Of a DNA stretch of 64,000 bases, positions 23,080 through 34,065 are shown in pieces (position 1 is the first letter of the stretch; every line of letters begins with the position of its first letter). Location: positions 44,715,629 through 44,779,628 of the forward strand of contig NC_133165.1 in NCBI RefSeq assembly GCF_040802235.1, written 5' to 3'. Under the pieces are notes generated by a model. It had not been told where the DNA came from. It saw only the letters and a program-made list of their open reading frames with translations, and searched no databases. Source of the DNA: Manis javanica (lineage: Eukaryota > Chordata > Mammalia > Pholidota > Manidae). A program made the position numbers and the translations under genes.

Positions 23080-26000
23080 TCAGGCCTCCTCGCTGTCAGG
23101 CCCCACGAGCAGCAGCGGCTGGGCATTCTTGCCCTTGTCGTGCCAGCACACATCAAAGAAGGGGTACACAGGCCCAGGCAGGCGCTCATGGAAGGCAAAG
23201 AGCAGCTCCAGTGTGTCGGCATCACTGGCACCATAGAAGGAGAGGACACCATCACTGAAGCTCAGATAGATACCAATGCGCGACGGCCGCCTGTCTGGGA
23301 TGCGCAGGGCACGCGGCTCCTTGGCTTCCACGTGTGCCTCCAGGATCTTGCCATCACGCAGGCCGAGCAGCCAGAGGCCCTGCGAGGGCACAGCGTGCAG
23401 CCTGCCACGGCGGCTGGCCTGCGCCGCAATCACACCGAGAGCCCAACGCGGCTTGTCGCCCACCTCCACCTCCCAGTAGTGCTCGCCCTCTGAGAGCTGC
23501 TGGTGCGCCACCACGGCCACGGCCTTGTCAAACTGGCACGGGTCCTCTCCGGCCGGCGGCGCCTTCTGCTCACAGCACTCCACGCGGCGGCCAGAAGGAG
23601 ACAGCACCAGGCTCGGGTGGGCAGAGCTCGGGTCAAAGGTCAGCTCCTTCAGCGCTGCCAGAGGGAGATGGGTCAGGCCCCCAGGGGTGTTTGCCTTCCT
23701 GCGAGCCTTCTCCCAACTTGCCTGCTAGCGTTGTCTCTCTAATCCTCCCAACATCTCTGAGAGGTGAGCCTCTGCTTACTGCTTGGACGGAAAACTATAC
23801 CTTTCAGAGCTTCAGTTTGCTCAGCTATAAAATGAGGCCATAATTGCCGCCTTCCAGGGTAGTGGGAGGATTAAGTTGAGACAAGGCCCATGTGACTCAC
23901 CATCTAAGGCCCCAGGTCACAGAGCAAGAGACAGTCAGGAAATCCCCAGGCCAGCCCCACCTCACGGGGCTGTGTGACCTCACTCAGTCCTGACCCAGTC
24001 TCTGGCCCTTAGTCTTCCCTTGGATAAAAGGGGATAAAAGGTCCCAAGGGGCTACACCAGTCACCTGTACAGGTCCTGGAACTCTGTAACCATTAGCACC
24101 TCGATGAGCTCTACTTGGAAGGAGAAAAGTTTAGTCCCTGGGCCCCAGAAGCCACAGGCCACCAGAGGCAGTGTCTGACCCAGGCCCCTCCCAGAGTTCC
24201 AGCTCTGCAGACCCTCGGACCCTGACTAGCAGGGATAATCATTTCCACTGTCCAGAGGGGCAGGGATTGGCCAGGACCACACAGGGCTCAACCTCAGGCC
24301 CCAGCCTCCCCTGCTGCCCACAGCTACAGCCAACTTTTGGTAAGCAGTGAGTGTCCTCTCCATGTCAGCCCCCTGCTGCAACCCATGCCCTCAAAGGTCC
24401 TTCTCCAGGCACATGTTACAAGGGTGCAGGGAAAAGCCCAGACGTAACAGGGCAATGGGCACCTCCTTAGATGACCTCCCCAATTGGGATTGGGAGGCCT
24501 CTCTGTGGTGGCTGGGGCCTTCCATCAACCACACATTTATTTACCAACACAAACCTGGAGTCAAGCCCTCCAGTACCTGGCATCAGAGCCCGGAACATCT
24601 TCCTCCACACTTGGAATTTGAAGTCATCTGAGATGATAGGCAGCTGGATATCCAGGCGGGCAGGTGGTGGTGACTCTGACAGGATCTTCTGCAGCCTGGG
24701 TGTGGGAAGTTAGGGGTGGGGACTATGAAGGGAACTCCTGGAGGAGGCATGGGTTGGGGGAGGGCAAGAGGCAACACCCGGAAGAGAGGAGGACAGGGGC
24801 TGTGGTGGAGTTCCAGCATCTCCCCCACATTGACAGCCTAGCTTTAATTTCCTCTTAGAGTTTTCATTTGGGAAGATGAAAAAATTCTGGAGATGGATGG
24901 TGATCGTTGCACAACAAAAAGGTACTTAATTCCACTGAACTTATGTACACTGAAACTTGGTTAAATTGGTAAATTTTATGTTATGTATATTTTACCACAG
25001 TTTATTTTTTTAAAAACCTTCTGTTTGGATCATGTTGAAACTCTTCAACCCTTTACAACTTACTCCTGCCTGCCACACCAGCCTCATCTTCTTCCCCTCT
25101 GGCCATTCCTGCCACTGCCGTTTCCCTCTGCCTGAAGTGCTCCTCCCCCTGCTCTCCACCTAGCTGACTCCTGTTTATTCCTCCAGCATCCAACTCAAAA
25201 GTACACTCCTCTAGGGGACCTGCCTGGGCCACCTCCTGCCCTCCACAGCAGCCCTGAGCACACAGCAGTGCTGGCAGGCCTGCCATGTTGTCCCCAGCAC
25301 TGGTCTGGGAGGTCCCTGAGGAGAAGGACCAGGTCACCGAAAGCGAAGGGAAGCCACAGTGTGTGGAATGAGAGCATGCAGGTGTATTGTGAGTCGAGGG
25401 TGAGCCAGCCAGCATCCCTAAAGACTAGGGCAAGATGGGAGAAGGGGCAGGGCCAAACTGATCTCACCTGCTGGTCACCAGGCAGTATTTCTGGAGAGAG
25501 AGAAAAAGAGAATGAAGGTGAGGCAGGCAGGAGAGACACTGGAGAATTCTGAGGATGAGTGGACCACTAGGAATGCTGAGTGTGAGGACAGGAAGAATCA
25601 GAAAGCCAAAAGAAACCCAGAATTCAAGTCCTCCCACAGTCCTTTACTTCTGTGTGAATTAGAAAATGTATCCCCCTTTCTCAAGAAACTAATTCCCCCA
25701 GGCAGAATGTCCTAATAAATATACAAATCTACAACATCTATGTTATGAATGGTACCCCCTTGGATATAGTGTCCTTGCACAGTGTCCCACCTAAACAACC
25801 ATGAGAGCAGTCCTGGGCCCATCCCTCCTGGATGTGTGACCCTGGCTTATCCCTGTCCCTCTCTGGACCTCAATGTCCCTGTCTGACAATGGGATGAGAT
25901 CTCCAGGGCCTCAATCCTGGCTAAGGGCAGAGAGAGAAGATCATCCAATGCTCACCATGAGGAACTCAGTCTGTGGCTTGTCCGCCACCTCCTCCAGCAC

Positions 26001-29000
26001 CTTCTCCATCTGTCGTAGCTGCTCCAAATAAGAGTTCAGGCTCCCCAGCTCCCGCCGCAAGGCAACCCCTGCCTCACCCCGCACACGTTCTGCCTCACAG
26101 TCCAAGGAGCCCTCCAGTGCATCCAGGAACACCCTCATCTTGCCCAGCTGCTCCCCCACAGCCCCCCGGAACTGACGCACCATCTCCTGTGGGGGCAGAC
26201 AGGCACAAGCTCTTGGCTAGGGACCCGCAGTCTGGACCCTGAGTTCCCAGGCTCTGTCACATTGAGCCCCTCACCTCCACCTCCATCAGCTGCTGCTCCA
26301 GCAGGGCCACACTCTTTTCCTTGCGCATACATGCCTCCTGCAGCTGCAGCTTCTGCTGCGGGAGCTGTGTCTGCAGATGTGAGGCATAAAGAAGTAAAGC
26401 TACTGTCCCCTGCCCACCAAACCCACACCTCCCATCCTGAACCTGCCTTCTCTGGTCAGCCTCAAGTGCCACTTCCTCCTCCAGTAGGCTGGCATCCTAC
26501 CATCCCCAAACCCACAGGCCCTTGCCAATACTGGTCCTGACGCCTACAATGCCTTGCCTTCTCATTATCTCTAGCCTTGCCTTCCCTGATCCCATCCCCT
26601 CAGCAGCCAACCCCCAATGAAGGTCTTCGTGAGGATGACAAACACAGATGCAGTTTAGCTGCCTCCTCCTGAGGGGTACAAAGGTTGGCACACAGCAGAC
26701 TTCAGGGGTAAGGGTAGGGTGTGTGAAGAAGAAATGCAACTTCCTCTACTCTTGGACTTCACCCCATACTTAAAAGCAGAACATTAACAAACCACCCCAG
26801 TCAGCCTCCCTGCACACCTATGGGCTCTGGGGGTAGGCAATTTAGTAAAAATGCTGCATCAACCAAACATGTTTATGGGCTGGGCCCTACCCTAGGCCTG
26901 TCAGTTTGTGACTCCTGTAACGCAAGTGTACGGAAGCTCCTAATACCTCCTGCCAAAGCTACTATTTGCTGGGAGGCACATTGCCCTGGGCTCAGATGGT
27001 TTCAGTCCAGCCTCCATGGCTTCCAACCTCAGAATGGAAGCAGTCATCCCCACCTCACCAATGGTTGTTACAAATTGGCAGCCTCCTCCCCTCCCCCTCT
27101 AAGGGAAACTGGGAGAACCCACCAGGCACTGTTTGCTGAGGAGTCCCTGCATGGTGGGAGCTATACGATTGAACGGAGTCCATGGCCCCCTGGCCAACTG
27201 CCAGGTCAGTCTTCTCCTGGGGACAGTCCTTGCAGGCAAGAGCCCCGCCTGCTGCAGTACAGGGAGTGCCTGGTGGCTCTTCCTGCAGGGTCATCGGAGG
27301 TTCACAGAAGGCAGGGCTGAGCCATGGGGAACAAGCGCGACGCCATCCTGGACGCACTGGAGAACCTGACAGTGACTGAGTTCAAGAAGTTCAAGCTAAA
27401 GCTGGGATCTGTGCAACTGCGTCAAGGCTTTCGGACCATCCCACGAGGGGTGCTCGGGCCGCTTGATGCCATGGATCTCACTGACAAGCTGATCGCCTTC
27501 TACTGTGAGGACTACGGGGCAGAGCTCACAGCAGCCGTGCTATGCGACATGGGAATGCAGCAGGAGGCAGCGCAGCTTCAGGGGGTGAGTGAGGGAGCCC
27601 CCGGGCCTAGCAGATCCCAGTCAATTACTTTTGAGCCCTGGCACACACATGTTCTCTGGACCCAGACCCTTTTCCTCACCAAGGACCCAGGCATCCAGTC
27701 GCGCCCCCACTATCCTGTCCCCCTCCTACATCAAGCTCCTTCCTGGGATTGCCCCTTCAAACTTCTAGCCAGCCCCTCCCTGCGGCTTAGGACTGGGCTA
27801 GTGTAAGTCCTGACAGATTGTATCCTGCCCACCCTGAGGCTCCCGGGCCACTTGGTGTCCTATCTCAAGGACTCTGTTCTTTCTGCACAGATAAAGACTG
27901 ACAAGGTTGGAAGTTCTGGGGTTCTCAGCAAAAGTGAGCCTGGGTTGGGAGGGCTCCTGGGAGGAGGAGGTTCCTGCACTCTGCTAGGAGACCACTGTCT
28001 AGCACTAGGCAGGACTGGAGAAGGCAAGAGTGGGAGGGTCGGTGAGACTGGGCCCCTGGAGGAGTCTGGGGGCTTCGAATACTGAGGACAGGGTCTACCG
28101 CTCTAGCTGTCTGAAGGCCAAGGAGAACGCTGATGTTTGTGGGCAAAGATAACCTGCAGAAGCCCACCTTGAGCACCAGTCGCAAGAAGACCATGGCAGC
28201 TTCTCCACCACTGGATGGAGGACTGCCACAAGCCTCCACATCCTGCCTCCTCCCGCCCCTGCACCTGTTGTTTATTCTTTCAGAGCCCAATAAATGTTGC
28301 ATGACAGACCTTCCTGGGCCTCCTGCAGCTACATGTGTGTGATTTACCACACATATGACATGGACAAGCCAGTGTGTGCCTTAGTCTCCACTTGCCAATG
28401 TCTGGGTGTCTCTGCTGGGCACCTGTGAAGATCGCAAACCTCGTGGCATGCACATCTGTGTGTGTGCTCTGGAAGCGCAGGACTTCCACCTCCAACCAGA
28501 AAACAGCCTGGGCCTGGGGTCTCTGTGCCAACCTGGGCCTGAGCACAGACGTACATACCTTGCCCTCCCTGCCTCCCCTTCAGTTAGGCCCTTGCTTGTG
28601 GCGATCCAGCCGCACAAGTCCAGTAGTTCGTGGGATGCATGGGCCTCAGCCAAGCAGCTGTGCTGCCCCAGCCATCCCCAACCCCAGCCACCTGGACACT
28701 CCCTGAATATCGCCCCTCACCACTTCTCGGGCTACACCCAGCATACAGGCCTTCACGCAAAGGCTGAGAGCACCCACTCAATCCTCCGCTACGCACCCCA
28801 GCTGAGCCCAAAGAATCTGGGTTTGTGCCACACCAATTCCACCAGGACTCTCCTTCGCACTTGGTCTGGGCTCCTCTCTCCGCCAAGTCTGCCTTTAGCA
28901 CGTCAGCCCCCTATTCTCTAGGCGCCTCGCCCCACCCCCGTCCACTGCCACTCTAGGCACCTTGGGCCGTGAAGCTCAAAGTCCAAGTCCAGGCAGCTCC

Positions 29001-29468
29001 CTCTTGATCGGCCAGGCCCCGCGCCGACCAACACTCCTGTTCCCACCACCCCAAGTAGAATCTGCCCAGGCCCCTCACCTTGAGGCGTGCATGGGCTTCC
29101 GCGGCGGGCAGCAGGCGGTGGCCGCGGTGAGAACCGAGAGAGGCGCACACGCCACACACCAGCGCGCGGTCCTGCTCGCAGTAGATGCTGAGCGGGTCTA
29201 GGTGCTCCTCACAGTGGCCCTGCGGCACCTGCGCCAGCCCCTCCACCAGGCGTGCCAGCTGCAGGTTAGTGCTAAGCACCTGTGGCCGCGTGGGTGCCTG
29301 GCAGCACGGGCAAGGCGCAGTGCCGTCTGCTGCCGGCTCCCCAGCCACGCGGTTCAGGCAGGCGCGGCAGAAGCTGTGGCCGCATTCGGCCGTCACCGGC
29401 GCGTCGAATAGCTGCAGGCACAGAGGACAAGACAGCTCCTGGTGCAGGAGGCCAGGTGCAGCAGACAT
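23080..29468 (-). CDS. TRIM72: TRIM72 (MG53), muscle membrane-repair E3 ubiquitin ligase, 477 aa
   Basis: Six coding exons join in frame: 29079-29468, 26275-26370, 25956-26186, 25468-25490 (23 bp), 24577-24695, 23080-23654; total 1434 nt including TGA. All introns are GT/AG. Domains seen: RING with C14, C17, C29, H31, C34, C37, C53, C56; B-box 2 with C86, H89, C97, D100, C105, C108, H114, H117; coiled coil about 131-235; PRY-SPRY about 275-470. Cys242, the redox residue known to drive MG53 oligomerisation at membrane wounds, is present in the 23-bp exon (K-Y-C-L). The length equals the human protein, and there are no frameshifts or early stops. In humans it acts at the sarcolemma and vesicles of striated muscle. 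A 3' splice acceptor 7 nt before the ATG (29476-29477) implies an upstream non-coding exon. PYDC1 sits antisense in the intron 26371-29078. The 3' UTR is invaded by an L1. Confidence 0.97.
23800..23885 (+). repeat. MIR fragment in TRIM72 intron
   Basis: 'agtttgctcagctataaaatgaggcc' region matches the sense MIR core; it lies between coding exons 5 and 6 of TRIM72. Confidence 0.55.
24860..25018 (+). mobile_element. old LINE-1 3' end in TRIM72 intron
   Basis: 'ttctggagatggatggtgat' followed by 'gttgcacaacaa' and 'aattttatgttatgtatatt' is a sense old L1 3' end. It lies between the 23-bp exon and the next exon. Confidence 0.75.
25030..25265 (+). repeat. L2 LINE fragment in TRIM72 intron
   Basis: The C/T-rich order of 'cctgccacaccagcctcatc', 'tccctctgcctgaagtgctc' and 'tcctctaggggacctgcctg' follows the sense L2 3' region. 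Confidence 0.6.
27324..27584 (+). CDS. PYDC1: PYDC1 (POP1), pyrin-domain-only protein, exon encoding the PYD
   Basis: The ATG at 27324 has a good Kozak context (gccATGG). The exon gives 87 codons ending at a GTGAGT donor (27585). The product is a single pyrin domain. Residues used in ASC-type PYD-PYD contacts are kept: D6, E13, K21, K26, R41, D48, D51, D54. By eye about two thirds of residues match the PYD of PYCARD in this window. Human POP1 is 89 aa and binds the ASC PYD, limiting inflammasome assembly in the cytoplasm. The gene lies antisense within a TRIM72 intron, as in human. The last residues are not resolved. An acceptor at 27891 ('ttctgcacag') would open a longer C-terminus, while 'gctctag' at about 28105 or 'ctgaag' at about 28116 could give a short tail. 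The genomic frame stays open to 27806, but that runs through the donor. Gene identity is strong; the exact C-terminus is weak. Confidence 0.9.
28289..28294 (+). promoter_or_regulatory. PYDC1: PYDC1 poly(A) signal AATAAA
   Basis: A canonical hexamer in 'agcccaataaatgttgc' is followed by a GT-rich stretch ('ctacatgtgtgtgat' at about 28330). It sits roughly 700 nt after the PYD exon, which fits the compact size of the human gene. Confidence 0.65.
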
Positions 29469-30034
29469 GATGGGCCTGGGTAGAGGAGCAGTCAGTCACG
29501 GAGGCTCAGCGGGGTCGCGAACCCGGCCCAGGCCAAGACCCAGCCAAGTCTGTGGACAGGCAGAGAGGAGCCTCAGCCTACACAGGAAGGGACTGTGGTT
29601 CTGGCCAAGTAGGAAGGGGCGCTCAGTCTCAGTCCCAAAGGCAGCCTCAACTGCATTTCTCAGCCCCAGTCCCCAGAATAACCCCTATCAAGCACCTTGT
29701 CCAATTACAATTCCTAAACCAGATTCAGGATTGTAAATAGTCTTACCTACCCACTGTCCTTCCTCTGTCTTAGACCCAGGTCTCAGCCCCACCCCCAAAC
29801 TCTCCAGAGCCCCCATCCCCTCTCCCTCACCCTCCAGGATCCTCAGCCCTCCCTTCCTCCACAGCGCCAGGCCCACAAGACCCAGAGGACTCACAGGTCT
29901 GGTTAGAGATGTTGGCCAGAAAGAGACTCCCAGGAGGCCCAGTCAAGGTCACACCTAACCCAAGGGGGTCAGAGCTGGGTCTGAAAAGAGGCCATGGGCA
30001 AGCAGCAAGCTCAGAACAAGGACAGGGGACTCAC

Positions 30035-30211
30035 AGGGGCAGCTAGCAGTGGACACCACGGGTGATGGGCACCCAGTGAATAGGAGACAGAGATTCCCAG
30101 ACTGAGTACTGTCTCCAGGACTATATTTAGCTGCCCTGCCCACCTCCTCCCATCACTTCTGGAAATTATTCTAAAAGTGGTCATCAGACAAGCACATGTC
30201 GAGGCCACCTG
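30035..30211 (-). promoter_or_regulatory. TRIM72: candidate TRIM72 muscle promoter and non-coding first exon
   Basis: A perfect MEF2 consensus CTATATTTAG lies at 30121-30130; read on the minus strand it doubles as a TATA-like box. Two E-boxes are 65-90 bp upstream on the minus strand: CACCTG at 30206-30211 and CACATG at 30193-30198. About 85 nt downstream of the TATA-like site is a GTGAGT donor (30029-30034), so a short non-coding exon of roughly 60 nt ending at 30035 is plausible; it would splice to the acceptor at 29476. MyoD/myogenin and MEF2 activation of TRIM72 is established for other mammals. The start site itself is inferred. Confidence 0.5.
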
Positions 30212-30688
30212 TCCTGGCCCATCTCACTGTCCCCTCTCCTGCCCAGCCAGAAGCCAGAGCTCAGAACCGCAGGGAGACAGGCTCCTCTCATAGCACAGAA
30301 AAGATAGAAACATGGTTTGGAGGAATCTCTGCTTTCTTCCCAGCCCCCAGGATATCCCTTTCCAGTTTCTGGCTCCTCCCCAGATTGTCACCCCAAGCTT
30401 ATGGCTCTCTAAGGTCACACTGACAGTTTTATTTCCTACCTGCAGGAGGAGAGGACCTCACCCAACCTAAAAGACTTTCTACCCACAGAGCTGAGAGGAG
30501 AGAGACTCTTGTCCCTGCTGGTCTCTCCAGGGCCCAGCCCAAGCCCTAGGGCAAAGTGGGTCTCCCTAAGTGCTTGGAAAATGAATGCTTGAGGGACAGC
30601 TGAATAAATGAATGAACTGAAGCCAGAGCCTGCAGCTCAGAAGTCTACTCTACCCGGGAAGCCTCAGGCCTTCACGTATGCTTGGCCT
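30212..30688. other. intergenic upstream of TRIM72, nothing recognised
   Basis: Moderately GC-rich sequence; no gene or named repeat. Confidence 0.4.
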
Positions 30689-30689
30689 T

Positions 30690-31110
30690 CAAATTCCAGT
30701 TTTAAGTTTCATTCATAATAAAAACTTAAATCCTCACTGTGGCCCAGAAGTCCCTACCTAATCTAACCCCATTCATCTCTCACCCTCTCCCTCTACTCAC
30801 TGCACCTGGGCTTCCACCTTGCCCTCCCCTCTACCTGAAACACTCCATGGCTCCCTCCACACCTCCTGCAGTCTTTTACCCATTATCACCTTTTCAGCTA
30901 GGCATTTCCTAACTCCCTAAGCTCACATCTTCCTTCCCTACTTTATTTTTCTCCATAACATTTATCGCCATCTGAAATGCAATGTATTTTACTTGTTTTT
31001 TTTTTTGTCTTGTTTCCTCCTACCAGAATATAAATTTTGTTTACTACTTGTCTCCAACTTAGTATAAAGTGTATGGCACACAGCAGATGCTCAATAAATA
31101 CTTGAGGAGT
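30690..31110 (+). repeat. L2 LINE 3' end
   Basis: A long sense L2 match: 'cactgcacctgggcttccac', 'ccctcccctctacctgaaac', 'cataacatttatcgccatctg', then 'tgctcaataaatacttgagg'. Confidence 0.75.
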
Positions 31111-32635
31111 GGCTAAACATATAAATACATTTGGTCCTTCTCTTTGGCTTCTCAGTCACACTTTCTCTCAGCCTTTATCTGGATCTGCTAATTTCTCCCT
31201 GAATTGCTCTCTGTCTTTCTTAATCTGAGTTTCTGTTCCTCTTTCAGTTAACCCCCTTTGGACTCTCTGTCTCTCTCTTGGGTTTTTAATGTTTATTTTT
31301 ATTAATTTTATCCCTAATGTGCACATGAAGTGCTCTGATCAGAAACAGACTTATTAAATACCTCCCAAGAAACAGTAAATATTTGTCCCCCTGTGCCCTA
31401 TGATGATGCATTGAGAGGCTGTCACTTGTCCTATGAAAGTAGCCAGATGCCTCATTGGTGAGTAACAGGAATTTTTATTCTTTTCCCTGCTTATAAAGGA
31501 GAAGGAGGCAGCTGCCCCCTCCCCTCCTTAAAAGTCTTCTTACTCCAGATCTTCAGTAAGTAAATATGTTCCCAGGAGCCAGATAGCTCCTTGTATGCCT
31601 TGGCTTTTATGATGAGTCTTTGGACTTGTCTCCAAATTCTGCTGCTCATTCCTTCTTGAACACTTGAAGCTCTTGCACGTTACATACTGGCCCACTTAGA
31701 AAGCTACTCCAGGCTTCCTGGAACCTTGAAACCTTGTTCAGGGTGTAATGATTTGGGCCCATGAGGAAGAGATAAGAGCAATTTTATTATTGCTTTGTAT
31801 CAGAGCAATTAACTACACAAATGACTGCAGACATAATTGTCATGGTAAGTGAAGGGTGTCAGAAGTGAGGGTTTTTTACTGGAAACCCTGAGAAATCCAG
31901 CAAAGTGTGACTTCTCCAAACAGCAGTGGAGTGGGAATGAGAGCATATCTGGAGCTGTCTCTGAAGCCACAGGCCATTTCACTTCAGTTCAGCAAGTCAC
32001 CATTCCAAATGTAGATCTCTCCTGGAGTTTCCATCACTGCCAGGCTAGGACTGAAGGTTTTGGTCAATAGGAAAGCCTGCCCGGACAGTAACAGTCAACT
32101 CAATCTCTCTCTGTAAATGGGCCAAGTCTGACCTCCAACCCATGGAAGGGACACTGATTGTCTACAGCAGATTGAAGGACAAGACAGAGCAGAAACCATG
32201 TTCAGGAGAGGAAGAGATGGGGATTAGTGTTGCTAACTCTAAGACAGAGCTCTGGGAAGTCACTGAGGCCCAGAGCTCAAAGGGGACAGATTTCAGCTTG
32301 TCCTAAGGGAGAGCTTCCCAATAGCTGGAGTGATAAGTGCCATGGGAGGTCAGAGCTCCTTGTATTGGATAAATGCAAAGCAAAGCCAGAAATCCCCCAA
32401 TTAGGGCCACTGAGGAAGCAGGTACTGAATGTGGGTGTCACAAGCTCATACTGGATGCCCCTGGAAAGATTACGTACCTCTCAGGCTTCAGCATCTTCAG
32501 CCAGAATATAAGGATAACTAATCCTACTTATAGTATCCTATAGGACTATTATGAGGATTAAAACTAGATAATATACCAACTAAACACCAGGATAGTGTGC
32601 TGACACCTAGGGGCTTAGGAAGTGGTGACTGCCAC
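31111..32635. other. intergenic, nothing recognised
   Basis: No gene, RNA gene or nameable repeat seen. Confidence 0.4.
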
Positions 32636-32850
32636 CACTAGATTCAAATCTTGACTCTGTTCTTTCCTTGTTGTGTGACAATGACCTATCACTTAGCCTG
32701 GTTTTCTCATCTATAAAATAAGGATCATGATATTATCTAGACTACTCGATTTTTATAAAACTTCAACAAGTTAAGTCATATAAAGATCTTGGAACAATAC
32801 CAGGTCCATAGAAAATTTTCAATTAATGTTAGCTATTGATATTATTACAA
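32636..32850 (+). repeat. MIR SINE, nearly full length
   Basis: 'gattcaaatcttgactctgt', 'ttgtgtgacaatgacctatc', 'ctataaaataaggatcatg' and 'ttcaattaatgttagctatt' occur in MIR order. Confidence 0.8.
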
Positions 32851-32859
32851 TTATTACTA

Positions 32860-33125
32860 ATTGTTCCAATAAATTTTTGCTACAACCCTGTAAGGTCAGT
32901 AACAACATCCCTACTTTACAGACTGGGAAACTAGGGCTCAGAAACTTTAACAATGACAAAAGCTCCTACTATGAGCCAGGCCTGTTCAAGCACTTCATAG
33001 TTCTTAATCTGTTTATAAATTCAAAACATCATCTGTTCCTATCTCACAGGGAGCCATAACACACAGAGATTCAGTGACTTGCCCAATGTCCTGGCAGCTG
33101 TGATCCTTCTGACCCCAGGAGGAGC
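32860..33125 (-). repeat. MIR SINE, antisense
   Basis: 'actttacagactgggaaact', 'agattcagtgacttgcccaa' and 'ctggctccagcactcaaa' read as antisense MIR. It forms an inverted pair with the preceding MIR; the middle holds an extra segment (32955-33050). Confidence 0.7.
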
Positions 33126-33399
33126 AATCTGGCTCCAGCACTCAAAGGGTTACTTTTGTTGTGGTGAGCAGGGGGCCACACCAAGGAAGCATATTATCAA
33201 CGCCAACTGCTCTGGCTCTAATCCAGGGGGCAAGGGTGGATCTGAGGTGAGATCTGAAAGTTCCTTCCTATCAGGGATCAAAGCTCAGAGCTCTGAGCAC
33301 TTCCCCCAGAAAAGGGGGGGTCAAGGGAAAAGGGATTGCTGTGGCTCCCCAGAGAGCTGCCAAAGGTTCCTATTCCCACCTCCCCAGATGGAAAACTAT

Positions 33400-33670
33400 C
33401 ATAGTGGACTCCAGGTGCAAGCAGGCTCTGCCTCTACCTCTGCCTCCCTGGAAGACCCTGGCCAAGTCACTGCTCTTCTCAGGTCACTGATTCTCTCCCT
33501 ATGAGCTGGTGAGTTGAGCGTGTTAATGTCCATTACAGGATGTAGACCCCAGAGGAAGACTATGACCTCCCTAAGTCATACAGCTAAGAGGTAGAGTCTA
33601 GGAATCAAACCTGAGTGAGTCTGACATCCCTCATCTCCTGCTTTCCCATTATTCCACAATCTTCTGAATG
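33400..33670. repeat. two further MIR fragments, opposite orientations
   Basis: 33410-33505 looks like a sense MIR ('ctggccaagtcactgctctt'). 33540-33670 looks antisense ('cctccctaagtcatacagct', 'aggaatcaaacctgagtgag'). Confidence 0.5.
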
Positions 33671-33914
33671 TGCTTTCAAAGTTCTAGAGCATTCTGCAGA
33701 GGAGGAAGTTAATATCATTACTATTATTGCCATATCTGTCTTCCTAAGAGTGTTTGTGGAAAGTCTGAGGGAGGCATAAATTTTCATACGCATAATCTTT
33801 CCAAGCAGTTTGTCAATTTTTGGTGATGGTGAGTGGGACCTCTTGGATATTGGTTGGAATTTGGGCCAGAAGTCAGATGGTTCAATCTGTTTCCTCATTT
33901 GCTACCAGTATAGG

Positions 33915-34065
33915 CTTCCAGAGTAATTTCTCAAAACCTGTTTGCTCCTCTGTATGGTGGAATAAATACACAGACCTCATGGGGTTATTGGGAGAATTAA
34001 ATAAGATCATGCATGTTATGTGCTTAGCACAGTGCCTAAAACATAAGTAAATTCAAGAACCAGAA
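33915..34065 (+). repeat. MIR SINE 3' part
   Basis: 'ggttattgggagaattaaat' and 'cttagcacagtgcctaaaac' are sense MIR blocks. Confidence 0.75.

Noticed and set aside
23334-23843. 169-codon open frame on the plus strand
   Set aside because: It is antisense to the TRIM72 SPRY exon; its arginine/proline-rich content is a shadow of the GC-rich coding exon.
28953-29078. Continuation of the TRIM72 first coding exon past residue 130
   Set aside because: A consensus donor follows Lys130 and the next exon continues the known coiled coil in frame; the extra residues are intron.
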